DNA from: Opitutia bacterium
GTDB lineage: Bacteria; Verrucomicrobiota; Verrucomicrobiia; Opitutales; UBA953
Length of the DNA: 64,000 bases
Direction: 5' to 3'
NCBI GenBank assembly: GCA_003569165.1
Contig: BGOI01000001.1
Span: 404,001-468,000, forward strand
Notes under the pieces: generated by a model
The model's database searches: none
What the model saw: the letters and a program-made list of their open reading frames with translations, nothing else
What the model was told of the DNA's origin: nothing
Part shown: positions 18,079 through 26,785 of the stretch, piece after piece
How positions within the stretch are numbered: the stretch's first letter is position 1
Layout of the letters: every line of letters begins with the position of its first letter
Made by a program: the position numbers and the translations under genes

Positions 18079-18867
18079 TCAGCGCGCGGCCATCTGCGCC
18101 GGTACGCCAATCCGCACTTCGCCGAGGACCGACTCTTCGAGGAGGTCGACAGACACCAAGGCGAGTCCGACCTGACCGGCCGCTGAACGCACGGTGCCGA
18201 CGACCTTCCCTTCCGACGACTTGAGCTCCTGTCCGACCACCACCGGTCCTGAAACGCGGCGGAGGATGCGACGCAAGGACCCCATCGACTGGATGCGAGC
18301 CATGACTTCTTGGCCGAGGTAGCAGCCCTTGGTGTAACTTACCCAGGCGTCGACCCCACACTCCTGAGGAAATTCATGGGCGCCACAATCAGCCGGCACG
18401 GCCGGCACCCCGGCGGCGACGCGCTGCGCATCCAGTTCGGCGAGCGGCGCCAGCTCACCGGGAGCGGCGACGCCGATTGGCGCAAGTACATCCCACGCAG
18501 CGACGCCGTAACGCTTCGTCGCGAAGACCTTGGCTCCGGCGACCGACGGCGCATCGCCCCAGACGATCCACTTTTGCCAAAGGGCGGATTCGTCGGTCGC
18601 GACGACGTCGTCGGCGATGACGTTCGCAGTCACGACAGCGATGAGTTCGGCGGCCGGGAGATGCGGGCAGAGCAGAAGGTGCGAGCCATCGGCTTCCTTC
18701 GCGATGACCGTGTGCGCAAGCACCCGGCCCTTGCGATTGAGCCAAAGGGCGTCGGCCAACGCGACACCACGGAGATCCGCCGAACACTGCCCTTGCAGGA
18801 AAGCCGCCGCGTCTTCGCCCGTCACCCGGACGACCGCGGTGTCAGCTGGAGCGCAGCGCAGCGGCAT
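18079..18867 (-). CDS. ygfZ: Folate-binding YgfZ/GcvT-like protein
   Basis: YgfZ is a tetrahydrofolate-binding protein that supports iron-sulfur cluster assembly or repair of certain enzymes. The hallmark [13 protein letters not shown] is present at about residue 190. The N-terminal aminomethyltransferase-like fold starts with [23 protein letters not shown] 18867 overlaps the pgpA stop as TGATG, which argues for translational coupling; an alternative ATG lies at 18882. Its position next to a class I fumarase, an iron-sulfur enzyme of the type YgfZ helps, is suggestive. Length (262 residues) is slightly short for the family but complete. Confidence 0.9.
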   Translation of the reverse strand: MPLRCAPADTAVVRVTGEDAAAFLQGQCSADLRGVALADALWLNRKGRVLAHTVIAKEADGSHLLLCPHLPAAELIAVVTANVIADDVVATDESALWQKWIVWGDAPSVAGAKVFATKRYGVAAWDVLAPIGVAAPGELAPLAELDAQRVAAGVPAVPADCGAHEFPQECGVDAWVSYTKGCYLGQEVMARIQSMGSLRRILRRVSGPVVVGQELKSSEGKVVGTVRSAAGQVGLALVSVDLLEESVLGEVRIGVPAQMAAR

Positions 18868-19352
18868 CAGAGGACTTTCCAAAGTAAGGCCAAGCCTTGC
18901 AGCGCGAGGTTCGCGTAGATCGCGGCCATCACGTCATCAAGCACGATACCAAAACCTCCAGGCAGCCTCTCGAGCGCCTTGATGCCGAACGGCTTCGTGA
19001 TGTCGAACAAGCGGAACAACAGGAAGCCGAGGAGGATAAAAAGCAGGCCCGTCTTCGTCCCGCCGTGCATCGCTGGGCCCATCGGGTTGAAGAGATAAAC
19101 CAACGGCATCGCCACGAATTCATCCATGTTCACTTCTTGCGGGTCCTTCTTGCCGATGATCGCGGCGGCTACACCACAGAGCACGATGCCCATAATCACG
19201 ACGAGGGAGTCGAAGATGAGTTCGTGATACCAGCCCTTATTATATGCCATCCGCACCACCAGCGCCCACCACAGCACGCCAGCCACGGAACCCCAGGTAC
19301 CCGGCGCCTTGAGGCGGCCGAGCGGACCGAGCGTCGCGATTTGGACGATCAT
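18867..19352 (-). CDS. pgpA: Phosphatidylglycerophosphatase A
   Basis: PgpA dephosphorylates phosphatidylglycerophosphate to phosphatidylglycerol, the step right after PgsA. The start ATG 19352 gives MIVQIATLGPLGRLKAPGTW, matching the conserved APGTxGS motif. Further motifs are VNMDEFVAMP and, near the C-terminus, KALERLPGGFGIVLDDVMAA. Several hydrophobic helices place it in the inner membrane. Length 161 residues is normal. The ATG overlaps the pgsA stop as ATGA, so pgsA-pgpA-ygfZ are translated together, and two consecutive lipid steps are coupled. Confidence 0.92.
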   Translation of the reverse strand: MIVQIATLGPLGRLKAPGTWGSVAGVLWWALVVRMAYNKGWYHELIFDSLVVIMGIVLCGVAAAIIGKKDPQEVNMDEFVAMPLVYLFNPMGPAMHGGTKTGLLFILLGFLLFRLFDITKPFGIKALERLPGGFGIVLDDVMAAIYANLALQGLALLWKVL

Positions 19353-19993
19353 GAAGCGAGGCCCGGCAGATGACGACGATGCCGGATGAGATAGCTGGCG
19401 CCGGAGACCACGGTAATCAGCACCGACAGCCAGAAGAGGGCCATGATGATGACCTCCCAGTTCTGGTGCCATTCAGCGGAAAGGTTCCAATGCGTCTCAT
19501 AAGCGCGCAGGCCGATGAGGTGGCCGATCGCGATGATCTGCAGGAAAGTCTTGAGCTTGCCGAGGCCCTCGGCCTCGAGCACCTGACCCGAAGCGGCGGC
19601 GACGAGGCGCAGGCCGGTGATCAGGAATTCGCGGATGAGGATGAGCATCACGCCGAAGGAAGTGAGGAGTACCGTAGTTCCGTTTACTGCAAGAGTCTGG
19701 CCTCCGTCCCCCCATTGCCTGACGGGCAGGCAGTCAATGGCGGCGAGGCCGACGAGCAGGCCGAGGATGAAGATCTTGTCGACCAAGGCGTCCATGAGGC
19801 GGCCGAAGTCGGTCACGGCGTTCAGCTTGCGGGCGATCCAGCCATCAAAGATGTCCGTCAGGGCGGCCAGGATGAACAGAGCCAAGGCGGCGCTGGCCCA
19901 AGGGCCGGCCCAATAGGTCCAGAGGGTGATCAGGAAGATCGCTGGCAGGCGGGCAGCTGTCAGGAGATTGGGGAGATGCCTAAGAAAACGCAT
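19349..19993 (-). CDS. pgsA: CDP-diacylglycerol--glycerol-3-phosphate 3-phosphatidyltransferase
   Basis: PgsA makes phosphatidylglycerophosphate from CDP-diacylglycerol and glycerol-3-phosphate in the inner membrane. The CDP-alcohol phosphotransferase motif is intact: TDIFDGWIARKLNAVTDFGR followed by LMDALVDK, giving D-x2-DG-x2-AR-x8-9-G-x3-D-x3-D. A longer open frame exists upstream, but ATG 19993 (MRFLRHLPNLLTAARL) gives the usual N-terminus. An unusual segment of about 22 residues (DCLPVRQWGDGGQTLAVNGT region) lies between the motif and LILIREFLITGLR; it is described separately. It is the first gene of the pgsA-pgpA-ygfZ unit and is divergent from coaD. Confidence 0.93.
   Translation of the reverse strand: MRFLRHLPNLLTAARLPAIFLITLWTYWAGPWASAALALFILAALTDIFDGWIARKLNAVTDFGRLMDALVDKIFILGLLVGLAAIDCLPVRQWGDGGQTLAVNGTTVLLTSFGVMLILIREFLITGLRLVAAASGQVLEAEGLGKLKTFLQIIAIGHLIGLRAYETHWNLSAEWHQNWEVIIMALFWLSVLITVVSGASYLIRHRRHLPGLAS
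19664..19740. repeat. Palindromic segment inserted in frame in pgsA
   Basis: Positions 19712-19740 form a near-perfect palindrome (CCATTG...CAATGG with inner CCTG/CAGG), and the adjacent bases to about 19664 have codons rarely used elsewhere here (AGG, CAA, GGA, ACT, CTT, GCA, GTA). Read in the pgsA frame it adds about 22 residues without breaking the gene. It does not share the GTAG-foot hairpins found after 32.7 kb. The left boundary is approximate. Confidence 0.5.
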
Positions 19994-20047
19994 GTGGGCT
20001 TGCCGAAAGGATGTTCCCGCCCGAGAGTACGCCGCAACAGGAAAACG

Positions 20048-20548
20048 ATGTCCCGCCTCCAACGCATCGCCGTCTACCCCGGCACCTTCGACCCGATCAC
20101 GCTGGGGCACCTGGACGTCCTCCGTCGCGCCTCGCGCCTGTTCGATAAAGTCATCGTCGCCGTGGCCGCCAGTGACAGCAAGAACCCGTGGTTCGACGTC
20201 GAGGAGCGCCTCAGCATGGCCCGCCAAGCCTGCAAGGGCATCCTTAACGTCAAGGTCCTCGAACTCGACGGCCTGACGGTTGAATTCGCCCACAAACACA
20301 AGGCGGCCGCCATCATCCGCGGCCTCCGTAAATTCAGCGATTTCGAGTTCGAATTCGACCTGGCCCACGCCAACCGCCTGATGGCCCCGGAGATCGAAAC
20401 GGTCATCTTGATGCCCAGCCAGGACCAGTTCGTGACCTCCTCCAGTTTCGTGAAGGACATCGCCCGCCACAAGCTCTCGCAGGCTGCGGCCTTCGTCCCC
20501 CGGTGCGTCCTGCCCCTTCTACGCAAAAGGTTGGCCGAAAAGGCCTGA
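20048..20548 (+). CDS. coaD: Phosphopantetheine adenylyltransferase
   Basis: CoaD converts 4-phosphopantetheine and ATP to dephospho-CoA, the penultimate step of CoA synthesis. The 166-residue product has the nucleotidyltransferase motif YPGTFDPITLGHLDVLRRA (residues 9-27, TxGH), the substrate-binding RGLRKFSDFEFEFDLAHANR and the C-terminal SSSFVKDIA block. ATG 20048 is chosen; the frame stays open far upstream across the divergent pgsA but without coding features. Only 54 bases separate it from the divergent pgsA start, so both promoters lie in or near this gap. Confidence 0.96.
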   Translation: MSRLQRIAVYPGTFDPITLGHLDVLRRASRLFDKVIVAVAASDSKNPWFDVEERLSMARQACKGILNVKVLELDGLTVEFAHKHKAAAIIRGLRKFSDFEFEFDLAHANRLMAPEIETVILMPSQDQFVTSSSFVKDIARHKLSQAAAFVPRCVLPLLRKRLAEKA

Positions 20549-20653
20549 AAAGGCCTGCCTTCCGCTGTTGACCGTGGGGGGTAGTTCTATTTGCTCGGCC
20601 ATTCCCCCCACTGCGTCCGCAGACCCGGGGCCTCCCTCCTATTTATACCTACC

Positions 20654-21943
20654 ATGGACATCAAAATCCAAGAAACTAACCCGACCCGCCGCTCCGTCAC
20701 CGTGACGGTCCCCGCCGAGGCCGTCGCCGCCGCCGAGAAGGAAGTCCTCAAGGGCTTCTCTCGCGAGGCCGCCCTCCCCGGCTTCCGCCCGGGCAAGGCC
20801 CCTGAAGCCGTCGTGCGACTGAAGTACAGCAAGCAGATCGCCGACGAGGTCAGCCAGCGCCTCCTTTCCCAGGGCTACGAACGCATCCAGCAGGAAAAGT
20901 CCTTCACGGTCTACACCGTCGCCGACGTCCAGAAGGAAGCCGGCTCCGGCACCGACGCGGTCTTCCGCTACGAAGTCGACGTCGTCCCCGAGTTCAAGAC
21001 CCCGGATTGGAAGTCCGTCAAGGTCCCCGCCGAAACCATCACGGTCACCGCCGCCGACATCGACGAACACCTGAAGAAGATCCTCGAACAGCGCGCCCGC
21101 TACGAGAAGACCGAGGACGCCGCCGCCAAGGGCGACTACGTCCGCATCGGCTACGTCGGCACCGTCGACGGCAAGCCGGTCAGCGAGATCGACGCCGAAG
21201 CGAAGTCCTACGGCAGCGCCGAATCCACCTGGGAAGAAGCCGGTGCTGATAGCGCCGCCGTCGCCGTCCCCGCCATCGCCCAGGCCGTGATCGGCCTCAA
21301 GGCCGGCGCCACCGCTCAGGCTGAATACGTCTTCCCCGCCACGCATGAGCGCGAAGCCCTCCGCGGCAAGAAAGTCTCCTACGCCATCACCGCGAGCGAA
21401 GTCCGCCGCAAAGAACTCCCGAAGATCGACGAAGCCTTCTGTAAGGCCGTCGGTGTGAAGGATGAAGCCGAACTCCGCGAACAGCTCAGCAAGGGCATCG
21501 AAGGCTCGAAGAAGCAGGCCGCCGAGACCGCTCGCCGCGAAAAGGCCGTTGACGCCCTCCTCGCCGGTCAGGACTTCCCCCTCCCGGAATCCGCCATCCT
21601 CTCCGTCGCCCAAGGCCTCTTCTACCAGTACGCCGAAATGCGTCTGCGCAGCGGCACGAAGCCCGAAGAACTCGAGACCCAGCGCGACGATATCCTCGCC
21701 GAAGCCAAGAAGGCCGCCGCCCTCCGCGTCCGCGCCCAGTTCGTCCTCTCCCGCATCGCCGAAGAGCTGAAGCTCGAAGTGACCCGCGAAGAGCTCGGCG
21801 CCGCGATCATGCAGGCCGCCCAGGCCAGCCAGACCCAGCCCGAAAAGCTGGTCAAGGACCGCCAGCGCCTCGCCGAACTCCGCCGCGATGCCCTCCTCAA
21901 CAAGGCCCTCGACGCCGTCCTCGCGGGCAGCATCGCTGCCTAA
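20654..21943 (+). CDS. tig: Trigger factor
   Basis: Trigger factor is the ribosome-associated chaperone and peptidyl-prolyl isomerase that meets nascent chains. The 429-residue product has the ribosome-binding signature GFRPGKAP (near residue 44), a FKBP-like domain starting around YVRIGYVGTVDGKPVSEID, and a long helical C-terminal chaperone domain. ATG 20654 gives the standard start MDIKIQETNPTRRSVTVTVP. It is followed by clpP (45-base gap) and clpX, the common tig-clpP-clpX order. No Met start further upstream fits the family. Confidence 0.95.
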   Translation: MDIKIQETNPTRRSVTVTVPAEAVAAAEKEVLKGFSREAALPGFRPGKAPEAVVRLKYSKQIADEVSQRLLSQGYERIQQEKSFTVYTVADVQKEAGSGTDAVFRYEVDVVPEFKTPDWKSVKVPAETITVTAADIDEHLKKILEQRARYEKTEDAAAKGDYVRIGYVGTVDGKPVSEIDAEAKSYGSAESTWEEAGADSAAVAVPAIAQAVIGLKAGATAQAEYVFPATHEREALRGKKVSYAITASEVRRKELPKIDEAFCKAVGVKDEAELREQLSKGIEGSKKQAAETARREKAVDALLAGQDFPLPESAILSVAQGLFYQYAEMRLRSGTKPEELETQRDDILAEAKKAAALRVRAQFVLSRIAEELKLEVTREELGAAIMQAAQASQTQPEKLVKDRQRLAELRRDALLNKALDAVLAGSIAA

Positions 21944-21988
21944 GGTTGAGATTTCGCCCGTTCCGGGCACAGTCCCCCTCGTACCACC

Positions 21989-22585
21989 ATGTCCTACATC
22001 ATCCCTAACGTCGTCGAACGCGACGCCCGTGGCGAACGAGCCTGGGACATCTACAGCCGCCTGCTGAAGGACCGCATCATCTTCATCGGCTCGCCGATCT
22101 ACGACGAGGTCGCCAACGCGGTCATCGCGCAGCTGCTCTTCCTCCAGATGGAAGACCCGAAGAAGGACATCTCGATCTACATCAACTCCCCCGGTGGCTC
22201 GATCACCGCGGGCATGGCGATCTACGACACGATGAACTTCCTCACGTGCGAGATTAACACCTACTGCATCGGCCAAGCGTCCAGCATGGCCACGGTGCTC
22301 CTCGCCGCCGGCACCAAGGGCAAGCGCCACGCGCTCCCGAACTGCCGTGTGATGATCCACCAGCCCAGCGGCGGCGCGACGGGCCAGACTTCCGATATCT
22401 CGATCGCGGCGAAGGAAATCCTCCGCTGGCGCGACACGCTCAACCACGTCCTCGCCAAGCACACCAGCAAGACGCCCGAGGAACTGATGCGCGATTCCGA
22501 TCGCGACTTCTACATGACGGCCGAGCAGGCGAAGGCCTACGGCCTCGTCGACCACGTCGTGGCGCCTAAGGCGGTCCGCGCCTAA
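21989..22585 (+). CDS. clpP: ATP-dependent Clp protease proteolytic subunit
   Basis: ClpP forms the two-ring 14-mer protease chamber of the Clp system. The 198-residue product has the full triad: Ser99 in GQASSMA, His124 in VMIHQP and Asp173 in DRDFYMTA, offset by one from Bacillus subtilis ClpP numbering. The oxyanion segment [18 protein letters not shown] is intact. The N-terminus [20 protein letters not shown] is typical. It is cytoplasmic, in contrast to the two secreted ClpP-like proteins at 44-47 kb. clpX begins 5 bases after its stop. Confidence 0.97.
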   Translation: MSYIIPNVVERDARGERAWDIYSRLLKDRIIFIGSPIYDEVANAVIAQLLFLQMEDPKKDISIYINSPGGSITAGMAIYDTMNFLTCEINTYCIGQASSMATVLLAAGTKGKRHALPNCRVMIHQPSGGATGQTSDISIAAKEILRWRDTLNHVLAKHTSKTPEELMRDSDRDFYMTAEQAKAYGLVDHVVAPKAVRA

Positions 22586-22589
22586 GCGC

Positions 22590-23918
22590 ATGGCCGGGGA
22601 CCGCGCCGAGAGCTGCTCCTTCTGCGGCAAGCCCGCCGCCCAGGCTGGCAAGCTGATCGCTGGCCCCGCCGGCGTCGGCATCTGCGACGCCTGCGTCTCG
22701 ACCTGCGGCCGCCTCCTCGATCGCGAGAAAACCCGCGACGGCAAACCAGCGGCCTCCGCCGCCGCCGGCGGTCCCGCGATGCAGGAAGCCCCGGCCAAAC
22801 AACCGCTCGCACCGATCAAGCTAATCCCGCCCACGAAACTGCGCCTCGAACTCGACGCGCACGTCATCGGCCAGGCTCACGCGAAGAAGGTTCTCTCGGT
22901 CGCGGTCTTCAATCACTACAAGCGCCTCAACGACCGCCACACGCAGGCCACTGCGGCTCAGGCCGGCGACCTCGCCGACGTCGAGCTCGACAAGAGCAAC
23001 GTGCTGCTGATCGGCCCGACAGGCACCGGCAAGACACTCCTCGCCCGCTCGCTCGCGCGCATGCTCGACGTGCCGTTCGCGATCGCCGACGCCACCACCC
23101 TCACGGAAGCGGGCTACGTCGGCGACGACGTGGAAACGGTCATCCTGCGCCTTCTGCAGGCGGCCGACATGGATATCGAACGCGCCCAGCGCGGCATCGT
23201 GTTCATCGACGAGATCGATAAGATCGGCCGTAAGTCTGACTCTGCTTCTATCACCCGCGACGTCTCGGGCGAAGGCGTGCAACAGGCACTCCTTAAACTC
23301 CTCGAGGGCACGATCTGCAACGTCCCGCCGGCCGGCGGCCGCAAGCACCCGGAGCAGCAGTGCATCCGCGTCGACACGTCCGATATCCTCTTCATCTGCG
23401 GCGGTGCCTTCGCCGGCCTCGACCGCATCATCGCCCGCCGTGGCGGCGCGAAGTCCCTGGGCTTCGTCCCCCCACGCAACGACGCCCCTTCCCTCTCGGC
23501 CGAACAGATCATCGCCGGCCTCCAGCCCGAAGACCTTTTCTCCTTCGGCATGATTCCGGAATTCGTCGGCCGCCTGCCGGTCATCTCCGTCCTCGAGCCG
23601 CTCGACCGCGAAGCCCTCATTCGCATCCTAACCGAACCGCGCAACGCCGCGACGAAGCAGTACCGTAAGCTCTTCGCCCTCTCGGGTATGACCCTCGAAT
23701 TCACCCGCGAAGGCCTTGAGGCCGCCGCCGACAAGGCGCTCGCCCTCGGCACCGGCGCCCGCGGCCTCCGCTCCGTCCTCGAAGGCGTGCTGCTCGAAAC
23801 GATGTACGCTTTGCCCGAAGCCGCCCCTGGCTCGAAGTTCACGGTGACGGCCGAAGCGATCCGCGGCGAGAAGCCGGTCACGGTCTCGGCCGCCGCACCG
23901 AAGAAGAAGGCTTCCTGA
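22590..23918 (+). CDS. clpX: ClpX ATPase subunit of Clp protease
   Basis: ClpX is the hexameric AAA+ unfoldase that feeds tagged proteins to ClpP. The 442-residue product starts with the zinc-binding domain ([20 protein letters not shown], then ICDACVSTC). It continues with Walker A GPTGTGKT (near 140), the pore loop GYVGDDVET, Walker [12 protein letters not shown] and the sensor-2 region [18 protein letters not shown]. It lies 5 bases after clpP and 5 bases before hisA, so the protease genes probably continue into the histidine genes on one transcript. Confidence 0.97.
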   Translation: MAGDRAESCSFCGKPAAQAGKLIAGPAGVGICDACVSTCGRLLDREKTRDGKPAASAAAGGPAMQEAPAKQPLAPIKLIPPTKLRLELDAHVIGQAHAKKVLSVAVFNHYKRLNDRHTQATAAQAGDLADVELDKSNVLLIGPTGTGKTLLARSLARMLDVPFAIADATTLTEAGYVGDDVETVILRLLQAADMDIERAQRGIVFIDEIDKIGRKSDSASITRDVSGEGVQQALLKLLEGTICNVPPAGGRKHPEQQCIRVDTSDILFICGGAFAGLDRIIARRGGAKSLGFVPPRNDAPSLSAEQIIAGLQPEDLFSFGMIPEFVGRLPVISVLEPLDREALIRILTEPRNAATKQYRKLFALSGMTLEFTREGLEAAADKALALGTGARGLRSVLEGVLLETMYALPEAAPGSKFTVTAEAIRGEKPVTVSAAAPKKKAS

Positions 23919-23923
23919 TTCCC

Positions 23924-24655
23924 ATGCTCGCCTATCCGGCCATCGATATCCGCGGCGGTCGCTGCGTTCGCCTCAGCCAAGGTCGCGACGACGCGCGCAC
24001 CGACTACTACAAGGACCCGGTCGAGCCGGCCATCGTCTTCGCCCAAGCCGGCGCGGCGTGGATTCATGTCGTCGACCTCGACGGCGCCTTCGGCGGCGCC
24101 CCGCTCAATCTCCCGACGCTCCAGCGCATCGCCGCGCTCGGTCCGAAGATCCAGTTCGGTGGCGGCATGCGCGATCGCGCCACCGCTGAAGCCGCCTACG
24201 CCGCCGGCGCAAGCCGTGTCGTCATCGGCACGCGCGCCGCGACCGATCCCGCTTTCCTCCGCGAGATGGCCAAGGCCCACGGCCCACGCCTCGCGGTCGG
24301 TATCGATGCCAAGGATGGTCTCGTCGCCGTCAAAGGCTGGACGGCCGTCACGGCCCTCAAGGCCACGGAGTTCGCCCAGGAAGCCGGCGAGCTCGGCGTC
24401 TCGACGGTGATCTACACCGACATCGCGACCGACGGCATGCTCACGGGCCCGAATTGGAAATCCCTCGAGGCGGTCCTCAAGGTCTGCCCCTGCGGTGTCA
24501 TCGCCTCTGGCGGCGTGTCCGGCACGGAAGACGTCGTGCGCCTCGCCGAGATGGCCAAGGCCTACCCGAACCTCGTCGGCGCCATCGTCGGCAAGGCGCT
24601 CTACGAAGGCCGTTGCGACGTGGCGGGCCTGCTCAAGGCGACCGGCGAACGCTGA
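23924..24655 (+). CDS. hisA: Phosphoribosylformimino-5-aminoimidazole carboxamide ribotide isomerase
   Basis: HisA isomerises ProFAR to PRFAR, the fourth step of histidine synthesis. The 243-residue (beta/alpha)8 barrel starts MLAYPAIDIRGGRCVRLSQG with the catalytic Asp in AIDIRGG. HVVDLDGAFGG and QFGGGMRDRATAEAAYAAGA carry phosphate-binding residues, and the second catalytic Asp lies in YTDIATDGMLTGPN. It follows clpX by 5 bases. hisF and hisH are not in the window. hisD lies two genes downstream. Confidence 0.94.
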   Translation: MLAYPAIDIRGGRCVRLSQGRDDARTDYYKDPVEPAIVFAQAGAAWIHVVDLDGAFGGAPLNLPTLQRIAALGPKIQFGGGMRDRATAEAAYAAGASRVVIGTRAATDPAFLREMAKAHGPRLAVGIDAKDGLVAVKGWTAVTALKATEFAQEAGELGVSTVIYTDIATDGMLTGPNWKSLEAVLKVCPCGVIASGGVSGTEDVVRLAEMAKAYPNLVGAIVGKALYEGRCDVAGLLKATGER

Positions 24656-24722
24656 GTTCGGGAGCGGCGCACGCCCTTCCGATGCTTGCCAAGGCGGAGC
24701 CCCCGCCCAACATTTGCCATTC

Positions 24723-25481
24723 ATGGCCCTGCTTCGCCCATTCTCCGCGCTGTTCGCGACGCTCCTGCTCGCAGGACCGCTCGTGTTGTCCGCCGCCGAC
24801 AAAGCGCTGACGGTCGAGGTCGTCGTCGCCAAGGCCCGCGCGGCGCTCACCTCCGACGTCGCCACGCTGGATAAAGTGAAAGCTTTGCGCATGGAATTCG
24901 CGGCCTTCGACGACCAGGGCAAGGAGCTGAATACGACGACCCTCACGCTGGCCGCACCGGGCTACCGCCTGCAGAAGACCACCGATCGCGACCGTGGCCT
25001 CGAGGCCGCGGTCTGCGCCGGCCGCCTCGACGGCTGGACCACGAACCGCGCCGACGCGCTCGCCCGCCGATCCATCCGCTCGGTCCCCTACGAAGAATTC
25101 AAGAAGCTCCAGGACATGTCCCGCGATGACCTCGCCTTCTTCGCCCTACCCGCCGCTGGCCTCGGCACGGCGACCTACAAAGGCCCTTCCGAGATCGACG
25201 GCGTTAAGACCCAGGCGGTCGAATACGCCTACGCGAGCGGCTTCCGCATCACGCGCCACTTCGACGCCGATTCCTTCGTGCTCGTGGCCTCCGATCAACC
25301 GACCCCGAAGGGTGAACTCCAGCGCCAGAAGGTCGCCGCGCTGACCAAGGTCGACGGTATCGCCTTCCCGTCCAAGGAGACGATCTTCGTCGACGGCAAG
25401 AAGTCCGGCGATGTCACCTACGCCCAGATCCAGGTCAACCCGGCGCTGCCCGCCGGCCTCTTCGATTTCCCTTCTTTCTGA
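24723..25481 (+). CDS. Secreted LolA-like / outer-membrane lipoprotein-sorting type protein
   Basis: The 252-residue product begins with a signal peptide (MALLRPFSALFATLLLAGPL VLSAADK, cleavage near residue 25). The mature region alternates beta-strand-like stretches, LRMEFAAFDDQGKELNTTTL and later KTQAVEYAYASGFRITRHFD, in the style of the LolA/LolB-like half-barrel family, and ends with NPALPAGLFDFPSF, resembling the end of outer-membrane lipoprotein-sorting proteins. The assignment is by pattern and is tentative. It sits between hisA and hisD and ends only 4 bases before hisD, so it is co-transcribed with histidine genes although no functional link is obvious. Confidence 0.65.
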   Translation: MALLRPFSALFATLLLAGPLVLSAADKALTVEVVVAKARAALTSDVATLDKVKALRMEFAAFDDQGKELNTTTLTLAAPGYRLQKTTDRDRGLEAAVCAGRLDGWTTNRADALARRSIRSVPYEEFKKLQDMSRDDLAFFALPAAGLGTATYKGPSEIDGVKTQAVEYAYASGFRITRHFDADSFVLVASDQPTPKGELQRQKVAALTKVDGIAFPSKETIFVDGKKSGDVTYAQIQVNPALPAGLFDFPSF

Positions 25482-25485
25482 GCCC

Positions 25486-26778
25486 ATGACCCTCCTCCGC
25501 AGCAGCGACAAGGATTTCCGCAGCCAGCTCCGCGCCTTCGTGGGCTCGGGTGAAGCTGCGCCCGACGTGCGCGCGACCGTCGCCTCGATCATCGCCGACG
25601 TGAAGGCCCGCGGCGACATCGCGGTCCTGGATTACACCGCGAAGTTCGACCACGCGAAGCTCACGGTCCGCCAGATTCGCGTCCCGCTCAAGGAACTCGA
25701 GAAAGCCGCCGCCCAGTTCGACCCGGCGAAGAAGAAAGCTTTCGACGAAGCCGCGAAGTGCGTCACGGCCTTCCACGCCCGCACACTGCCCAAAGGATGG
25801 ACAGCAAAGAACCCGCACGGCGCCACGGTCGGCGAACGCCACCACGCCATCCAGCGCTGCGGCCTCTACATTCCTGGCGGCCAGGTGCCCCTCGTCTCCA
25901 CGGTGCTGATGACCGCGCTCCCCGCCAAGGTCGCCGGCGTCCCGGAACTCTGCGCCTGCACGCCCCCCGGACCGGACGGAAAAATCAATCCCGACATCCT
26001 CGCCGCGCTCTACCTCTGCGGCGTCCGCGAAGTCTACGCCATCGGCGGCGTCCAAGCCATCGCGGCGATGGCCCTCGGCACGAGCACGGTCACGGCGGTC
26101 GACAAGATCTTCGGCCCGGGCAACACCTTCGTCACCGAAGCGAAACGCCAGGTCTTCGGCCTCGTGGGCGTCGACCTCCTCCCCGGCCCGAGCGAAGTGA
26201 TGATCATCGCCGACCGCACCGCCAAGCCGGAGTGGGTCGCGGCCGATCTTTGCGCGCAGGCCGAACACGGCAGCGGCAAGGAGAAGCTCTATCTGGTGAC
26301 GGAGACCGAAGCCTTCGCCGACAAGTGCCTCGCCGCCGCGCGCGCGCAGTCCAACTCACTCACCCACGGCGAGAAAATCCGCAAGGCGCTCGCCGCCAAG
26401 GTCTGCGTCATCCTCGTTTCGAAAATCGAGGACGCGGCCGAAGCCGCCAATCTCGTCGCCCCGGAACACCTCGAACTGATGGTCGCGAAGGGTAAGCTCA
26501 AGAAGCTCTCCGCGCAGATCACCACCGCCGGCGCGATCCTGATCGGCAGCCACACGCCCACGGTGCTCGGCGACTTCACCGCTGGCCCAAGCCACACGCT
26601 CCCCACCGGCGGCACGGGTCGCTTCTTCAGCGGCCTGCGCGTTGCCGACTTCCTTCGCCGCACGAGTTTGGTGCAGTACGATCCAGCCTCGCTCAAGAAG
26701 GCGGCCGGCGTGGTCGACGCGTTCGCGCGCATGGAGCGTCTCGACGCCCACGGTCGTTCGCTAAAAATCCGTCTCTGA
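25486..26778 (+). CDS. hisD: Histidinol dehydrogenase
   Basis: HisD is the zinc- and NAD-dependent enzyme that oxidises L-histidinol to histidine in two steps. The 430-residue product has CGLYIPGGQVPLVSTVLMTA, the GPGNTFVTEAKRQVFGLVGV block, zinc-binding AEHGSG and the late SHTLPTGGTGRFFSGL. ATG 25486 is chosen because it lies 4 bases after the preceding stop and gives MTLLRSSDKDFRSQLRAFVG. It converges with the HisN-type phosphatase, whose stop is 7 bases away. Confidence 0.96.
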   Translation: MTLLRSSDKDFRSQLRAFVGSGEAAPDVRATVASIIADVKARGDIAVLDYTAKFDHAKLTVRQIRVPLKELEKAAAQFDPAKKKAFDEAAKCVTAFHARTLPKGWTAKNPHGATVGERHHAIQRCGLYIPGGQVPLVSTVLMTALPAKVAGVPELCACTPPGPDGKINPDILAALYLCGVREVYAIGGVQAIAAMALGTSTVTAVDKIFGPGNTFVTEAKRQVFGLVGVDLLPGPSEVMIIADRTAKPEWVAADLCAQAEHGSGKEKLYLVTETEAFADKCLAAARAQSNSLTHGEKIRKALAAKVCVILVSKIEDAAEAANLVAPEHLELMVAKGKLKKLSAQITTAGAILIGSHTPTVLGDFTAGPSHTLPTGGTGRFFSGLRVADFLRRTSLVQYDPASLKKAAGVVDAFARMERLDAHGRSLKIRL

Positions 26779-26785
26779 CCCGCGC

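Noticed and set aside
20639-22867. A 742-codon open frame on the minus strand
   Set aside because: It runs antisense across tig and clpP, both strongly supported. Long antisense frames arise from high GC; its translation is low-complexity.
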